From positions 312,395,304 through 312,459,303 of the forward strand of contig NC_073693.1 in assembly GCF_029784155.1 (NCBI RefSeq): a stretch of DNA of 64,000 bases, written 5' to 3'. The position numbers were made by a program, and so were the translations under genes. The notes beneath the pieces are model-generated. The model had not been told where the DNA came from, did not search any database, and saw only the letters and a list, made by a program, of their open reading frames with translations. Position 1 is the first letter of the stretch, and each line of letters starts with the position of its first letter. The DNA is from Uranotaenia lowii (Eukaryota; Arthropoda; Insecta; Diptera; Culicidae). Positions 1 through 9,998 of the stretch are shown here, one piece after another.

Positions 1-1029
1 TCACATGATACTGCCTTCCATCCAGGATACGAAAGGACTCTTGCGCGAATTCGACAACGGTACTATTGGCCTCGTATGGCTACTGAAATACGATCATTCG
101 TTCGACGATGTACCACCTGCAAAGAAGTAAAACCTTCGCACGTTGCAACGGTACCAGAAATGGGCAAACAAAAGTTGGCTGATAGACCCTGGCAAATGAT
201 TTCTGTGGATTTTGTGGGCCCTCTCCCTCGTAGCCTTAAAGGAAATCAATATTTGCTAGTTGTTTCGGATTATTTTACAAAATGGGTTATGATTCAGCCT
301 GTGAAGAAAATCTCGAGTTCATCCATGTGTGCTATCTTGAAGGATCAGTGGTTTTTGAAACACTCTGTTCCAGAGATTATTATTACCGATAACGGAGCTA
401 GTTTTCTCTCCAAGGAATTCAAAACACTTCTGGACTATTTCAAGATTTCACACTGGTTGAACTCAAGATACCATTCACAGGCGAATCCAGTCGAAAGGGT
501 TAATCGTACAATTAATGCAGCAATCCGAACGTACGTGAAGGAGGACCAGAAACAATGGGATACGAAAATTACAGAAATAGAGATGATCCTCAATACTAGT
601 GTACACTCACCGACTGGTTTCACTCCATATTTCGTTGTTCACGGTCATGAATATTCTGAAAACGGGACGGATTATCGTTTAACAAGAGCCGGAGATAATA
701 TTACTCCGGAACAACGTGAAGAATTACGAAAGCAGATGTACTTGAAAATTTATGATTTGGTTAAGAAGAATCTAGCCAAAGCGTATTCAAAATCTCAGCA
801 AACTTATAATCTGCGTCATCGCCCGACTAAGCCTTTTAAAATCGGAGAGTTAGTTTACCGGAAAAACATGAAACTTTCGAACGCCTTAGAAAATTACAAC
901 GCAAAATACGGTTCTCAATTCCTTCCCTGTCGTATAAAAGCGGTATTGGGCTCTTCATCCTACGAATTAGAAGACTTCCAAGGTAAAAATCTAGGAGTGT
1001 GGCCAGCAAAGCACATCAAACCAGCCTGA
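1..1029 (+). CDS. Ty3/Gypsy retrotransposon integrase, C-terminal part of Pol (partial at window start)
   Basis: The frame is open from base 1, so the Met at 76 is internal and the true Pol start lies outside the window. Counting from base 1, an HHCC zinc module is visible (H2, H7, C37, C40). It is followed by the DDE core: D70 in VDFVGPLP, D130 in ITDNGASF and E165 in NPVER, with 34 residues between the last two. The C-terminus has a GPY/F-like stretch (FLPCRIKAVLG, then SSSYELED). The enzyme would insert element cDNA into the host genome. The order integrase, stop, polypurine tract and long noncoding LTR-like DNA fits the 3' end of a Ty3/Gypsy element without an env gene. No frameshift or stop is seen, so this part could be functional; whether the whole element is intact cannot be judged. 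The Gypsy lineage is not resolved. Confidence 0.93.
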   Translation, partial: SHDTAFHPGYERTLARIRQRYYWPRMATEIRSFVRRCTTCKEVKPSHVATVPEMGKQKLADRPWQMISVDFVGPLPRSLKGNQYLLVVSDYFTKWVMIQPVKKISSSSMCAILKDQWFLKHSVPEIIITDNGASFLSKEFKTLLDYFKISHWLNSRYHSQANPVERVNRTINAAIRTYVKEDQKQWDTKITEIEMILNTSVHSPTGFTPYFVVHGHEYSENGTDYRLTRAGDNITPEQREELRKQMYLKIYDLVKKNLAKAYSKSQQTYNLRHRPTKPFKIGELVYRKNMKLSNALENYNAKYGSQFLPCRIKAVLGSSSYELEDFQGKNLGVWPAKHIKPA

Positions 1030-1302
1030 TTTCTTATAGGGGACGTTTCTAATATGTGGAAAGATAGCTACAGAAACATCAGTTGTTTTCAATCACCTTT
1101 ATTCTGGGATATCAACAATAAATTTATCCGCTCTTGGATATTGTGAGATATTTTGTGAGTGTTTTGTTATCAAGATCCGTCAATTCTGCGTAGTTTCACA
1201 GTTTTACTCTCAAATTGAGCGATAGAAGAAACTCCGTACGAGATGCTTATTCTTGAATAAATTACCCTTTTAGTTTCAATTTAAACGAAATCAAGGGGGT
1301 TA
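1030..1302 (+). other. Gypsy element 3' noncoding leader with polypurine tract
   Basis: This noncoding spacer lies between the integrase stop and the probable 3' LTR. A purine run, TCAAGGGGG at about 1291-1299, is followed by TTATGTTTTAGG. That is the expected position and form of a polypurine tract priming plus-strand DNA synthesis just before an LTR. No envelope-like ORF is present. Confidence 0.5.
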
Positions 1303-1599
1303 TGTTTTAGGTTAGGAAGTGTGTGAAAATCTAAGGAATTAGTGAAAATGTTAAAAAGATAAAAAAAAATAATAATAATAAATAAAATGCAGCAAGAGGT
1401 GTATAGTTAATTTTGGTCTCATCATTTTCTAAGAGTCTTTAGGTACAAATAACACAGTGAATGAAAAGTGAACATTTTTGGAGCGGGAGAACTCGATGGA
1501 TAAGAGGATTGAAAGAAGGATAAAATAATTTCTGAAAAAAAACTGCTATTTATGCTAGGAAACTTCTTTAATGGACTTGCGTTTTGGACAGAAGGAGAA

Positions 1600-2320
1600 C
1601 TGTATTTTGGTTTTGACTCTTCGGGAAGTCTCCGTTGAGGAACGAACAGAAATTGGCGTCTTTATGAAAAATCCTTCAGTCATTGTTACCGTGTTTTGTG
1701 ACCCGGTCTTAAAATCGGCGAAATGGGAAGATTCCTCTGCAATGATGACCCAATTACCCTAGAATATGTAGCGAGGCTAATGCTATGGGAGCCACGATAT
1801 GTGCGACGCTCACACATGCCGTGTATGGTGACCCGGCATTAGAATCGACGACATGGGAAGATTCCTCTGGTTGGATGACTCAATTACCCTAGAATATTTT
1901 GCGATTTTAAGACTAAGGGAGCCACGGTAAGTGAAGTGCTTGCACTTTCACTTCACAATGGCTGGCAGGATGTTTCGTTACATTTCTGGGAAGTGAATCA
2001 GCGGAGCACCCAAGGAAAAAAACCCTCGTTTGAGATAGGACCTTTGCAGCCGTGTTCAGTGACCCGGCCTTAAAATCGACGAAATGGGAAGATTCCTCTT
2101 CAATGATGACCCAATTACCCTAGAATATGTTGCGATTCTTTTGCTAAGGGAGCCGCATTTACTTAGGCGATTACACATGGTGTGTATGGTGACCCGGCAT
2201 AAGAATCGACGACATGGGAAGATTCCTCTGGTTGGATGACTCAATTACCCTAGAATATTTTGCGATTTTAAGGCTAAGGGAGCCACGGTAGGCGAAGTGC
2301 TTGCACTTAGTCGCGCATAG
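1600..2320 (+). repeat. Tandem 361 bp block, each unit holding an A/B dimer of about 130 bp subrepeats
   Basis: Four related subunits start with GTGACCCGG at 1698 (A1), 1828 (B1), 2059 (A2) and 2189 (B2). A to B spacing is 130 bp both times, and A1-A2 and B1-B2 are both 361 bp. A units share CAATGATGACCCAATTACCC and B units share GGTTGGATGACTCAATTACC. All four contain CAATTACCCTAGAATAT followed within a few bases by GCGA (or GCGAG). The arrangement implies an old 130 bp duplication, divergence into A and B, and a later duplication of the whole block. Its place in the U3 part of a probable LTR suggests a duplicated enhancer or insulator, which is inference. Confidence 0.85.
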
Positions 2321-2566
2321 GTCCTCGGGTTTTTTTCACCCCGACTCCGGGAAGATTGTAACCATCCATTTGATGGGTTACAATAACATCTTGGTTTTTG
2401 GGCCAATTTGGATGTTATTCTGTAAATATTGTATACTTCTTTTATTGTTGTTAAATATCTAAAAATAGGACAAGATGTCAGACTCAGTGTTTTATGTTTG
2501 AGTGATATCTTTTCCTGTTTTTAGCAGCATAAGCCTGGTGTCAATTCGCGTTTGTTTTGTTTAGCC

Positions 2567-2568
2567 AT

Positions 2569-2643
<75 letters not shown>

Positions 2644-2670
2644 TTGATTTAATTTATTTATTTATTTTGT
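2567..2670. repeat. (TTTA)n microsatellite
   Basis: About 25 near-perfect ATTT/TTTA tetranucleotide units, with one GA interruption near 2645, lie inside the probable LTR. Confidence 0.95.
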
Positions 2671-3069
2671 ACATTTTTGTTAAATATTTATTATTACATT
2701 TACTTAGTTTTTTATTCGTAATTTTGTTAAACATTAAAACTTGTTAGTAAATTTCTTTGGAATGCACAAGATAAATATAGATGTATATATAACCGTTTGT
2801 AAGTCCGACACCAGCCATGTTTTTGTAAATAGTTGTGAAGCGTTCGTGTGCCTGATGTTCAACGAAGGGGACAACAACACCCTCCACGGGAAGTGACAAG
2901 GAAAGGGACACATAGAAAAAAATTATAAATAAGCTCTGCGCCCGCAGCTCGAGGCTTATTCTATCAAATGATAGTTCCGGTCCGGGTGAAGTTGGAAGAG
3001 CGACAGCGACGTTTCATCCGTAATTGGGAGGCACCGACCCCCCTTCTGCTTATTTTGTGAAAAAAACAA

Positions 3070-3112
3070 CGACCAGCTAGACGACTACACGCCGTTTTTT
3101 CCTAGCTGGTCG
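3070..3112. other. Hairpin in LTR 3' part
   Basis: CGACCAGCTAG (3070-3080) is perfectly inverted at 3102-3112, with a 21-base loop ending in a T run. It lies downstream of the putative LTR promoter, so it would be in the R/U5 part of the element RNA. A structural role (packaging, priming or 3' end formation) is possible but unproven. Confidence 0.6.
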
Positions 3113-3903
3113 GTCGAGTGTGGCCGAGTGTAGTGATTCCCCAGGACATTTGTTCTTCCCAGTGCCGATATATCCATTGCCCCAGAAAAAGTCACCGGTG
3201 TTCCGCGAGTGCAAAAGGTCGTGCAGTGTTAAAAAGTGCCCTTTACGCTACAACCCCCTCAAGGCACGGTGGCAGTGGTGAGGCCCTGGGGGAGACCCGC
3301 CTGGGGATCCATTCGCCGACCGCCTTCGTTAGTGCCCTCTCGATTGGTGAGTCACTCGCGTGGAAATAACGTGCACCATTACCACTCCCCGGACCTACCA
3401 AGAAACAAGGCCTACGCCCAAAAGGCCGAGTTGTCGCCAGAATATTGGTTCCCCAACAAGCTACGGCAGTCCCGTTCCAGAATCCCGTTTCGTGGTTACC
3501 AAAAAAGGTGTCCCCCAACGAGTCGACCATCGCAGCAACGGCCGCAACGAAATCCGGAAAAATTAAAAGAAAATGCGCAAGTACAAAACCTAAATTAAAA
3601 TAAATTCCTCAAATTCAAATACGATATTTTCCATTTTTATAAAAGCACTAAAGTGCTTAAATATCAATCAACTCCAAATATTGTATGGTCTTTAATGTTC
3701 AAATTGTTGTGACTTCATTTGAGTGCATTCCGTAATTTAAACATTGTATTGATTTGTTGTTGTACATATCAGGTTATATTGTTTTGTTAGAAGTCCGCCC
3801 ATAAACCTAAATGTTACTGTTGTTGTGATTCCTCCTCGAGAACCATTCGGTTTATTCCCCTGTTGAGCTAGCGCAGGGAAGTGGGATCTCTCAGATTCTA
3901 ACA

Positions 3904-4600
3904 CTGGGTCATGGAAGGTGCACTCCGCTTCCCGCACGTGCAGATGACTTGCTAAACCAGGAATTTATTCGCAAATTTGGACATCTTCTGAGTGCGGTTA
4001 TGCTCCGGAATGTTGAACTTTTCCTTGGGCGTGAAAAACAGGTTGCTGGGGATCTGTTTGAAGTCGGCCTTCACATATGTTTCGTCGTCCATGATGCAGC
4101 ATTCAACTTTCGTCAGCAAGATGAGTTACAACTTCCTGGCACGGGTTTTGGCGGACTTGTTCTGCTTCTCGTCGCAAGCCCAGCCTTAGTTTTAGCATTC
4201 TGGACAAAACTTCGGCTTAGGTGCAGCTTCTTAGCCACATTCCGAACGAAGGCGTCCGAGTTTCGGTTGAAGGCCCTAACTACGAGGTTGTGATTTTTGG
4301 TGTTGTACGGATTACTTTTTCTTTCACTTTCGGGCTTCCGATCGGTGATCAATTGTTCCTAGAACTGCTTAATCACTCGCGACAACGTGGAATTTGCGAT
4401 TTCCAACGTTTTGGCGATGTAACGATGCGAGAGGTCCTTGTTCTCGTGATGAATGCGCAAGATTTTATCACGCACGAGCTGTTCTTTCAACTACATTTTC
4501 GCGAGTTTTGATCACAGGAAAAACTTGCAGGATATCAACCATGCACTATGAACTAAATCCACCCAAATTTTCATTAAATTCCACCCAACGCTTAAAAAGT
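3904..4600 (-). pseudogene. Tc1/mariner-family transposase remnant (truncated, frameshifted)
   Basis: On the minus strand the frames at about 4113-4352 encode a helix-turn-helix region (NVAKKLHLSRSFVQNAKTKAG), preceded by ITDRKPESERK. After a frameshift, 3949-4100 encode an MDDETYVKADFKQIP-type first catalytic Asp block and then FFTPKEKFNIPE and CTCGKRSAP. These are typical of Tc1/mariner transposases of mosquitoes. Several stops and frame changes make it dead. The C-terminal half with the later catalytic residues is missing: homology ends at 3904, where the probable Gypsy LTR begins. Imperfect repeated GGGTGGA motifs at 4556-4590 (minus strand) may be its terminal repeat region. Confidence 0.75.
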
Positions 4601-4626
4601 TAGAGCAGTTTTATAGTTAAGCAATT

Positions 4627-5245
4627 TCATTGTGGACTCCCTTTACGCTGTAGATTATTTATTAACGCTGGTCTCGTTCCTTCCGGATTGGCAGAAAACA
4701 CCTGTTTTGCAGGACAGTCGTCCGGCATTCTCGCAACATGTCCCGCCCAGCGTATCCGGCCAGCTTTCACCACCTTCTGGATACTGGGTTCGTCGTAGAG
4801 TTGCGCGGGCTCGTGGTTCATCCTTCGCCTCCAAAAACCGTTCTCCTTTACGTCGCCAAAGATGGTTCTTAACACTCGTCGATCGAATACTCCGAGTGTA
4901 CGCAGGTCCTCCTCGAGCAATATCCATGTCTCGTGCCCGTAGAGAACAACCGGTCTAATGAGCGTTGTGAACTGGTTAAAATTTGTGCGAGGACTAAGTC
5001 TTCTCGACCGCAGTTGCTTGTGGAGTTCACAACAGACACGACTTCCGCTGATTATTCGACGCCAGATCTCACGGCTGGTGTGATTGTCTGCGGTCTCCAG
5101 TGAGCCGAAATAGACAAAGCCTTCGACTATCTCCAGTTCGTCCGCGGCGATCGTGACCTTGTTATTACTGAAAAAGCGGGTTCAGTCAGCATTTACTTCG
5201 TCTTGGACATGTATATCATCAACTCAATCCTTCCTGCTTTGCGTT
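4627..5245 (-). pseudogene. RTE-like LINE ORF2 C-terminal remnant
   Basis: The minus strand reads through a conserved LINE tail: VEGFVYFGSLETADNHTSRE, then LHKQLRSRRLSPRT, RPVVLYGHETW, LRTLGVFDRRVLRTIFG, WRRRMNHEPAQLYDEPSI and GRIRWAGHVARMPDD. This is the region after the reverse-transcriptase core of RTE-type endonuclease/RT proteins. It lacks the RT catalytic YADD and all endonuclease motifs. At least one stop lies upstream (about 5170-5220) and the C-terminus degenerates near 4640. It is a 5'-truncated, inactive copy lying between a mariner remnant and the 640 bp repeat. RTE assignment is from remembered family motifs. Confidence 0.75.
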
Positions 5246-5312
5246 TCAGTTTGCAAAGCAGACAAGTTGACTGGATCTGCTCAAAACGGCGCCTCACATT
5301 TCGCCCGAAATT

Positions 5313-5954
5313 ACTGTTGAAATGATTTAATTATAACATTAAAGCTCTTATCCTAGGAACGCCCATGCTCCCATCCGTCCGTCAGGCCCGAGTGCGTCCG
5401 AAAAATATGGTCACCATAACTCATTCAGTCCATTAGAGGCCGCCCTCACCGATTATGTTCCTTTGGTCAGGAGCTTTTCCATTTTTAAACAAACACGCGC
5501 GCTAGCCGAACTGCCGTCCATCCTCTGTCGTCAAAACCCGTGCTAAAGACGCTTCGAAGACGGGTTTTAGACCACATTTCACCCTTCAAGGTATGACGGC
5601 CCAGTTCGAGCCTTTCCCAGTGAGCCATTTCCGCCGTAATGGCAGTCTAATAACTCATGCCCGCGGTCTGGTGCGACAAGGTTTTAACCTATACGATAAA
5701 CATGGGGGTCGTGTTACTGCTTAAATTGTGGCCGTCATCCTGTGAAGGGTGCCGGTTAATTTAGGGACAGCACATGAGGGGGCGGAAACCCCGGAAGTAA
5801 CGGTCGGGCGGTGCATTCGGTATCATTCCGATGCAAAGCCCTAATTAGAATGTGATTAGGTTTATTAGTATACAAGCAGATCCAAAGCTGTGCTAATGTA
5901 AACCGGAATCAGGAAGCCAAACAATTCAATTAAATGTTAATGATTGGTAGGTAT
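5313..5954 (+). repeat. 640 bp unclassified repeat, copy 1 (cut by assembly gap)
   Basis: This segment matches 24249-24890 nearly base for base; by eye differences are sparse single substitutions and a few small changes. Homology starts at CTGTTGAAATGATTT and runs to TAATGATTGGTAGGTAT, where the N gap begins. It is markedly less AT-rich than its flanks. No long ORF, no obvious terminal inverted repeat and no poly-A tail is visible. It could be a solo LTR (it begins TGTTG) or another noncoding element; no CA-type LTR end was found in copy 2. Confidence 0.85.
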
Positions 5955-6454
5955 NNNNNNNNNNNNNNNNNNNNNNNNNNNNNNNNNNNNNNNNNNNNNN
6001 NNNNNNNNNNNNNNNNNNNNNNNNNNNNNNNNNNNNNNNNNNNNNNNNNNNNNNNNNNNNNNNNNNNNNNNNNNNNNNNNNNNNNNNNNNNNNNNNNNNN
6101 NNNNNNNNNNNNNNNNNNNNNNNNNNNNNNNNNNNNNNNNNNNNNNNNNNNNNNNNNNNNNNNNNNNNNNNNNNNNNNNNNNNNNNNNNNNNNNNNNNNN
6201 NNNNNNNNNNNNNNNNNNNNNNNNNNNNNNNNNNNNNNNNNNNNNNNNNNNNNNNNNNNNNNNNNNNNNNNNNNNNNNNNNNNNNNNNNNNNNNNNNNNN
6301 NNNNNNNNNNNNNNNNNNNNNNNNNNNNNNNNNNNNNNNNNNNNNNNNNNNNNNNNNNNNNNNNNNNNNNNNNNNNNNNNNNNNNNNNNNNNNNNNNNNN
6401 NNNNNNNNNNNNNNNNNNNNNNNNNNNNNNNNNNNNNNNNNNNNNNNNNNNNNN
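5955..6454. other. Assembly gap (500 N)
   Basis: Exactly 500 ambiguous bases. This equals the second gap in length, so it is a placeholder rather than a measured size. ORFs running through it are artefacts. Confidence 0.99.
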
Positions 6455-7544
6455 ATTAAACAATTAAAAAAAAAATGTTAGTGACTTTTCCATTAGACCA
6501 CTGCCAAAAAAATAATTTTTGCTCCCACATGTTTTTTCGATGCCTTTTGGGTCACCAAGTAGCAGTGTTAAATTTGAGATGATTTGGTTGATTCCAGAGT
6601 TTGCGCAACGCTTTTCAATTTTGTATAGAAATTTGTATGGAAGATGAAATTTTTGCACATTAAATCATCCAGAAAATTCAAACAAGCTATATGAAAACTA
6701 AATTGGTCTTTAATTATTGGTTTTGACTATTCTTAAGCTTCATTTTTTGCTAACAAACAGGCAGCTAAACATTTCATAAAAAAAGTTATATCCATTTGAA
6801 AATAAAAAATCAAAATCCATTCAAAAGTATTTATAATGGCAGACTTTGCTTGCTAGAGCTTTAAATAATTTCATGAAATATTTTTGCAAAGGATATATAA
6901 ATCAATAAGTTTCCTAGCAATTCAAAACATTTTTTTGAGATTCTTTATTCTCATCCTACGGTTTCACAGCTTTCAAATAAGCAGTCTAAAGCGCTTAAAT
7001 TTAAAAAAATTAATTTTGAAAACAAACATTTTATAAAACATAAAATATCTTTTCTGGGTAAGTAAGGTTTAAAATTTGTTCACATGAAATGTACTACAAG
7101 AATCAAGGAAAAATGTTCATCCAAAGATTTATTTATTGGAACTTTCAGAAAATCTGGCGATTTTGAATGAAAAATTTTGTTTTCCCATATAAAATTCCAT
7201 ACACAATTAAAACTTGTTGCGCTTATTCAGGATTGGATGGATCGTTTTCAAAATTTGTATTGCTATTTCTGGCTGCAAAAAAAAAACAAAAAAAGCTATG
7301 GGAGGTGTAAAAATATAAGAATTTGAAATTTCTATACAAAGATTGCAGCGGTCTACTATCCATATATCAAGGTAGAACAATATTTTTCCTTGCTTAATCT
7401 GATCCATTTCTTCAATTAAGATCGAAAAAATTTTTAGTTATTTACACCTTCTTAATCGCTTTGGGAATTAAGCTTTTCCTGGGATTCAGAAGTTCCCAAA
7501 ATTTTTATTCCCGGAATTTCCGGTCGGGAAATCCCGGGTGGGAC
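6455..7544. other. AT-rich noncoding DNA
   Basis: No credible ORF, RNA gene or recognised element was found. Poly-A/T runs are frequent. A small CCCGGAATTTCCGG-type cluster at about 7490-7535 (CCCAAAATT, CCCGGAATTTCCGG, GGGAAATCCCGGG) resembles a short palindromic element but has no partner elsewhere in the window. Confidence 0.5.
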
Positions 7545-8345
7545 ACAATAGTCTGCATGCGAAGCTCATTTACGAGCTGAGTCTTAACCCGAGTTTTTGA
7601 TATTATTTCTTAATCTGAAATCTGACCCTTAATTCCAAATTTTAATTTTGAATGTGTTTTCGAATCTCAAAACGATTTCTTCAGAATCAATAGCTTAAAT
7701 TTTGAAGTTAAATTTTTATTCGGATTCATTTTTTCAATTGTTTCATTTAAATTCGTTCTGAAAATCGAATTTAGATATAAATTCCTATTTAAGATTTTTT
7801 TAAATCCTGAATCGGTGTTTTGACGCTTTGCTGCATTTAAAAAAAATCAATAGAACAAAATTTAATAATTTCAAATCTGAATTTTAAACAAGAACTAAGG
7901 ATGCTTCCTATGTTTCTTTTAATCATACTCGAAAAATTAATAATTAAAAACAATTGAAAACGCATATGCGTTTCGTAAAACATGAAAAAAACATTTTGCA
8001 TGACTTAAAAATCAAAAAGGTGAACAAGTATTTTAAATCACCTTTAAAATTCTTATTTTTAAATGACAGTTGAAACTTCAAACAAAGAATGGGATCCGAG
8101 AACGGATACAAAATCTGATTCATGAAAACAGAAATTCAGTTTCGATTTTGATTATGTGAAACCAAAACCTTCGGAATCAGTTTGATTACATTCAAAAATG
8201 TTTATTCAGAACTAAATTTTTCACAACAAGTGAGAAAATTTTGAAAAACTGTGGCAGTACTCTGAAATTGGGATTAGAATTTGAGTTTTTGGTATGAGTT
8301 TTGAGTGGTTCTTGAATAACCTAACTCAATTATCAAAATTTTATC
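7545..8345 (+). repeat. AT-rich dispersed repeat family R1, copy 1
   Basis: This is homologous to 17250-18080 in the same orientation and to the split minus-strand copy at 44503-45300/53921-54190. Shared landmarks in order are GAAGCTCATTTACGAGCTGA near the start, ATTGAAAACGCATATGCGTT at about 7945, AACCAAAACCTTCGGAATCA at about 8160, CAAGTGAGAAAATTTTGAAA at about 8228, and a final CTCAATTATCAAAATTTTAT. No ORF is present. The 3' G-rich end found in the other copies is replaced here by a different repeat starting at about 8367. Confidence 0.7.
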
Positions 8346-8366
8346 GGGATTTCCTCTTTTTTTCTT

Positions 8367-9998
8367 GACTAGCTGACTCTACCCGGCCTTGCTCGGGTTA
8401 GCATAAAATTAAAATCAAAATGAGTCGTTGGACTTCTCAAAATTTTGGAAGCTTTGTATTCATCATTAGATATAAACATTTTTGCCAATTTTAGGCCATG
8501 TTAGCCTTGTAAGTTTTGTTAGTCTTTTTTAAGTTTTGATTGAGATTATTTATTCTTTTTCTTGGGTTCATAATTTTGAAAAACTTATAGTTATGAGGTT
8601 TGTGTTTAAAGAAATTTAAAATTATTTCCCTTGAATGCTTGTTCATCCTATCATAACAAACCTTTTTTTCACTCACCACTTCTAAGAAAGCTTGAATAGC
8701 TTTTACCTGTTTTTTTTTATTTTCAGCTGATGAAACTGTTTGTTAATCTATCACAACCCCCATTTGACCTTTCAAGTTAGATGATCTTCCTGTACAATGG
8801 TATATTTCAAGTTTGATTTACTAAGAAATTTTCAAAAAAGACTTTCGAATATTGTTGAACCATGTTTAAATATCACTTTGCATGTTCTCAATAGTATGTG
8901 TGCTTTTTTTAAAATCACTTTGCTTATGAGTACTTGTTCTTAAATGTTGAAAGTTTCAGAAATAGTTTTTTTGGAGTTATCGAAAACAAACTATCTCTGA
9001 ACCGAAGTTACTGCCTGCAGCCTTGGACGTATAACTCTGAATCTAATTAATTTATCTTTCTCCATGAAAAATCCCAAAAATATGAAAATGGTTGGCTCTT
9101 AAAAGCTGGAATTTATGAAAATCGGTTTATAAGTTTTTCAACACTCAGTCAAAAATAAAATAGTTGTTCGGCTGAAAAAGTCAATTTTTTGTTCAATGTT
9201 CAGTTCACCTTATGATTTTGTAGACTCCCAAAGCCCCCCCGCGGCGGTTAAAAGCTCTTCGAAAGCCACTACAATTCTAGTCAATTTCCCAATAATCGGG
9301 GAACTGAAATGAAGGGAGAAAATTCGTCAATGATCACACAAATTGTGCAGCGAATGATTGAATTTTCGGTAATTAGAGCAATTTGTGAGAGAAAATTTGA
9401 AGGTATGAGTTCAAATGAGTGAAAACAGTGTTCAGAGAGAGTGAAAACGAGCTAATTGTTGCAAATGTTGCAATTTGTGAAGCCGTTGTGGAATGTTGAT
9501 CATAACCATTCCAAATGCTAAGAATTCTGTTGTATTTTTCAATTTAAAATGTATTCATATTTTGCATACCAAAATCTCGTACCGGTACCACGGGCTTTGA
9601 ACAGTAGAAGGGCAAAAAAACACCCACCAAAATTTTCCCTTTCAAATTTTAAATGCTCAGCAAGCATTGATTTGCTATTCAGTAGATACACGTGAACTCT
9701 GAATGATCGTTTCCAATGCCCAGCCCATGGTGATGGTGAAAACAACCCCGCCAAAGGAAACGAAAATCGGTCGACAAAATGGGTGCCATGACTTTTGGTT
9801 CGTGAGAGAAAAAACGAAAGTTGTATGGGAGGGTCCCTTTTCTAAGGTGGGAGGGGCTCAAAACTATTACTAAAACCTTACCATGGTCCAAACTCATAAC
9901 TGTACCAAATTTCAGGCTGATCGGTTAAGCGGTGTGGATTTGTATAAGGTGCATACAAACATATAATATAGTCCAACTCATCTTTATATATTAGAAGA
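8367..9998 (+). mobile_element. Composite dispersed element with CTAGCTGAC...CCCGG head and ATATATTAGAAGA-type tail
   Basis: The head CTAGCTGACTCTACCCGG is followed by a CTTGCTCGGGTTAGC-like stretch. The tail at 9880-9998 holds CATAACTGTACCAAATTTCA, a CTGATCGGTTAAGCGG-like block, CATACAAACAT and CATCTTTATATATTAGAAGA. This head/tail pair is widespread in insect genomes, probably as an RTE-like or related non-autonomous family. No coding potential for RT was seen. The interior is heterogeneous and includes another repeat at about 9300-9530. Related heads occur at 35651-35686 (minus), 39163 (plus) and about 39660 (plus). Confidence 0.55.
9300..9530 (+). repeat. Dispersed repeat R2, copy 1
   Basis: This is homologous, same orientation, to 61375-61615. 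Shared blocks include CGTCAATGATCA, GCAGCGAATGATTGAATTT (GCAGCCAATGATTGAATTT in the other), TGTTCAGAGAGAGTGAAAA (TGCTCAGAGAGAGTGAAAA) and GCTAATTGTTGCA, ending around TTCCAAATGC. No ORF. Ends are not sharply defined. Confidence 0.75.

Larger units (their letters stand above)
1303..3903 (+). repeat. Probable 3' LTR of the Gypsy element (about 2.6 kb)
   Basis: Proposed limits are TGTT at 1303, right after the polypurine tract, and TAACA at 3899-3903, giving the TGTT...AACA ends usual for LTRs. The right limit is supported by context: reading-frame homology to a minus-strand mariner transposase starts abruptly at about 3904. Inside are a duplicated 361 bp block (about 1600-2320), a (TTTA)n tract, a TATA-like TTATAAATAAG at about 2920-2935 that could be the promoter, a GC-rich transcribed-type segment (about 2935-3560) and AATAAA-like signals near 3600. 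Short ORFs in the GC-rich part look fortuitous. The 5' LTR is outside the window, so the limits cannot be confirmed by LTR-LTR comparison. The length is unusually large for Gypsy. Confidence 0.45.

Noticed and set aside
2056..2244. Small ORFs within the 361 bp LTR repeats
   Set aside because: They shift between repeat units and have no conserved reading frame.
3118..3598. Overlapping ORFs on both strands in the GC-rich part of the LTR
   Set aside because: Several frames are open at once because of high GC. No homology recognised and location in a probable LTR transcript leader.
5930..6467. ORFs spanning the first N gap
   Set aside because: Composed of unknown residues; artefact of the placeholder. 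The same applies to 36118-36784.
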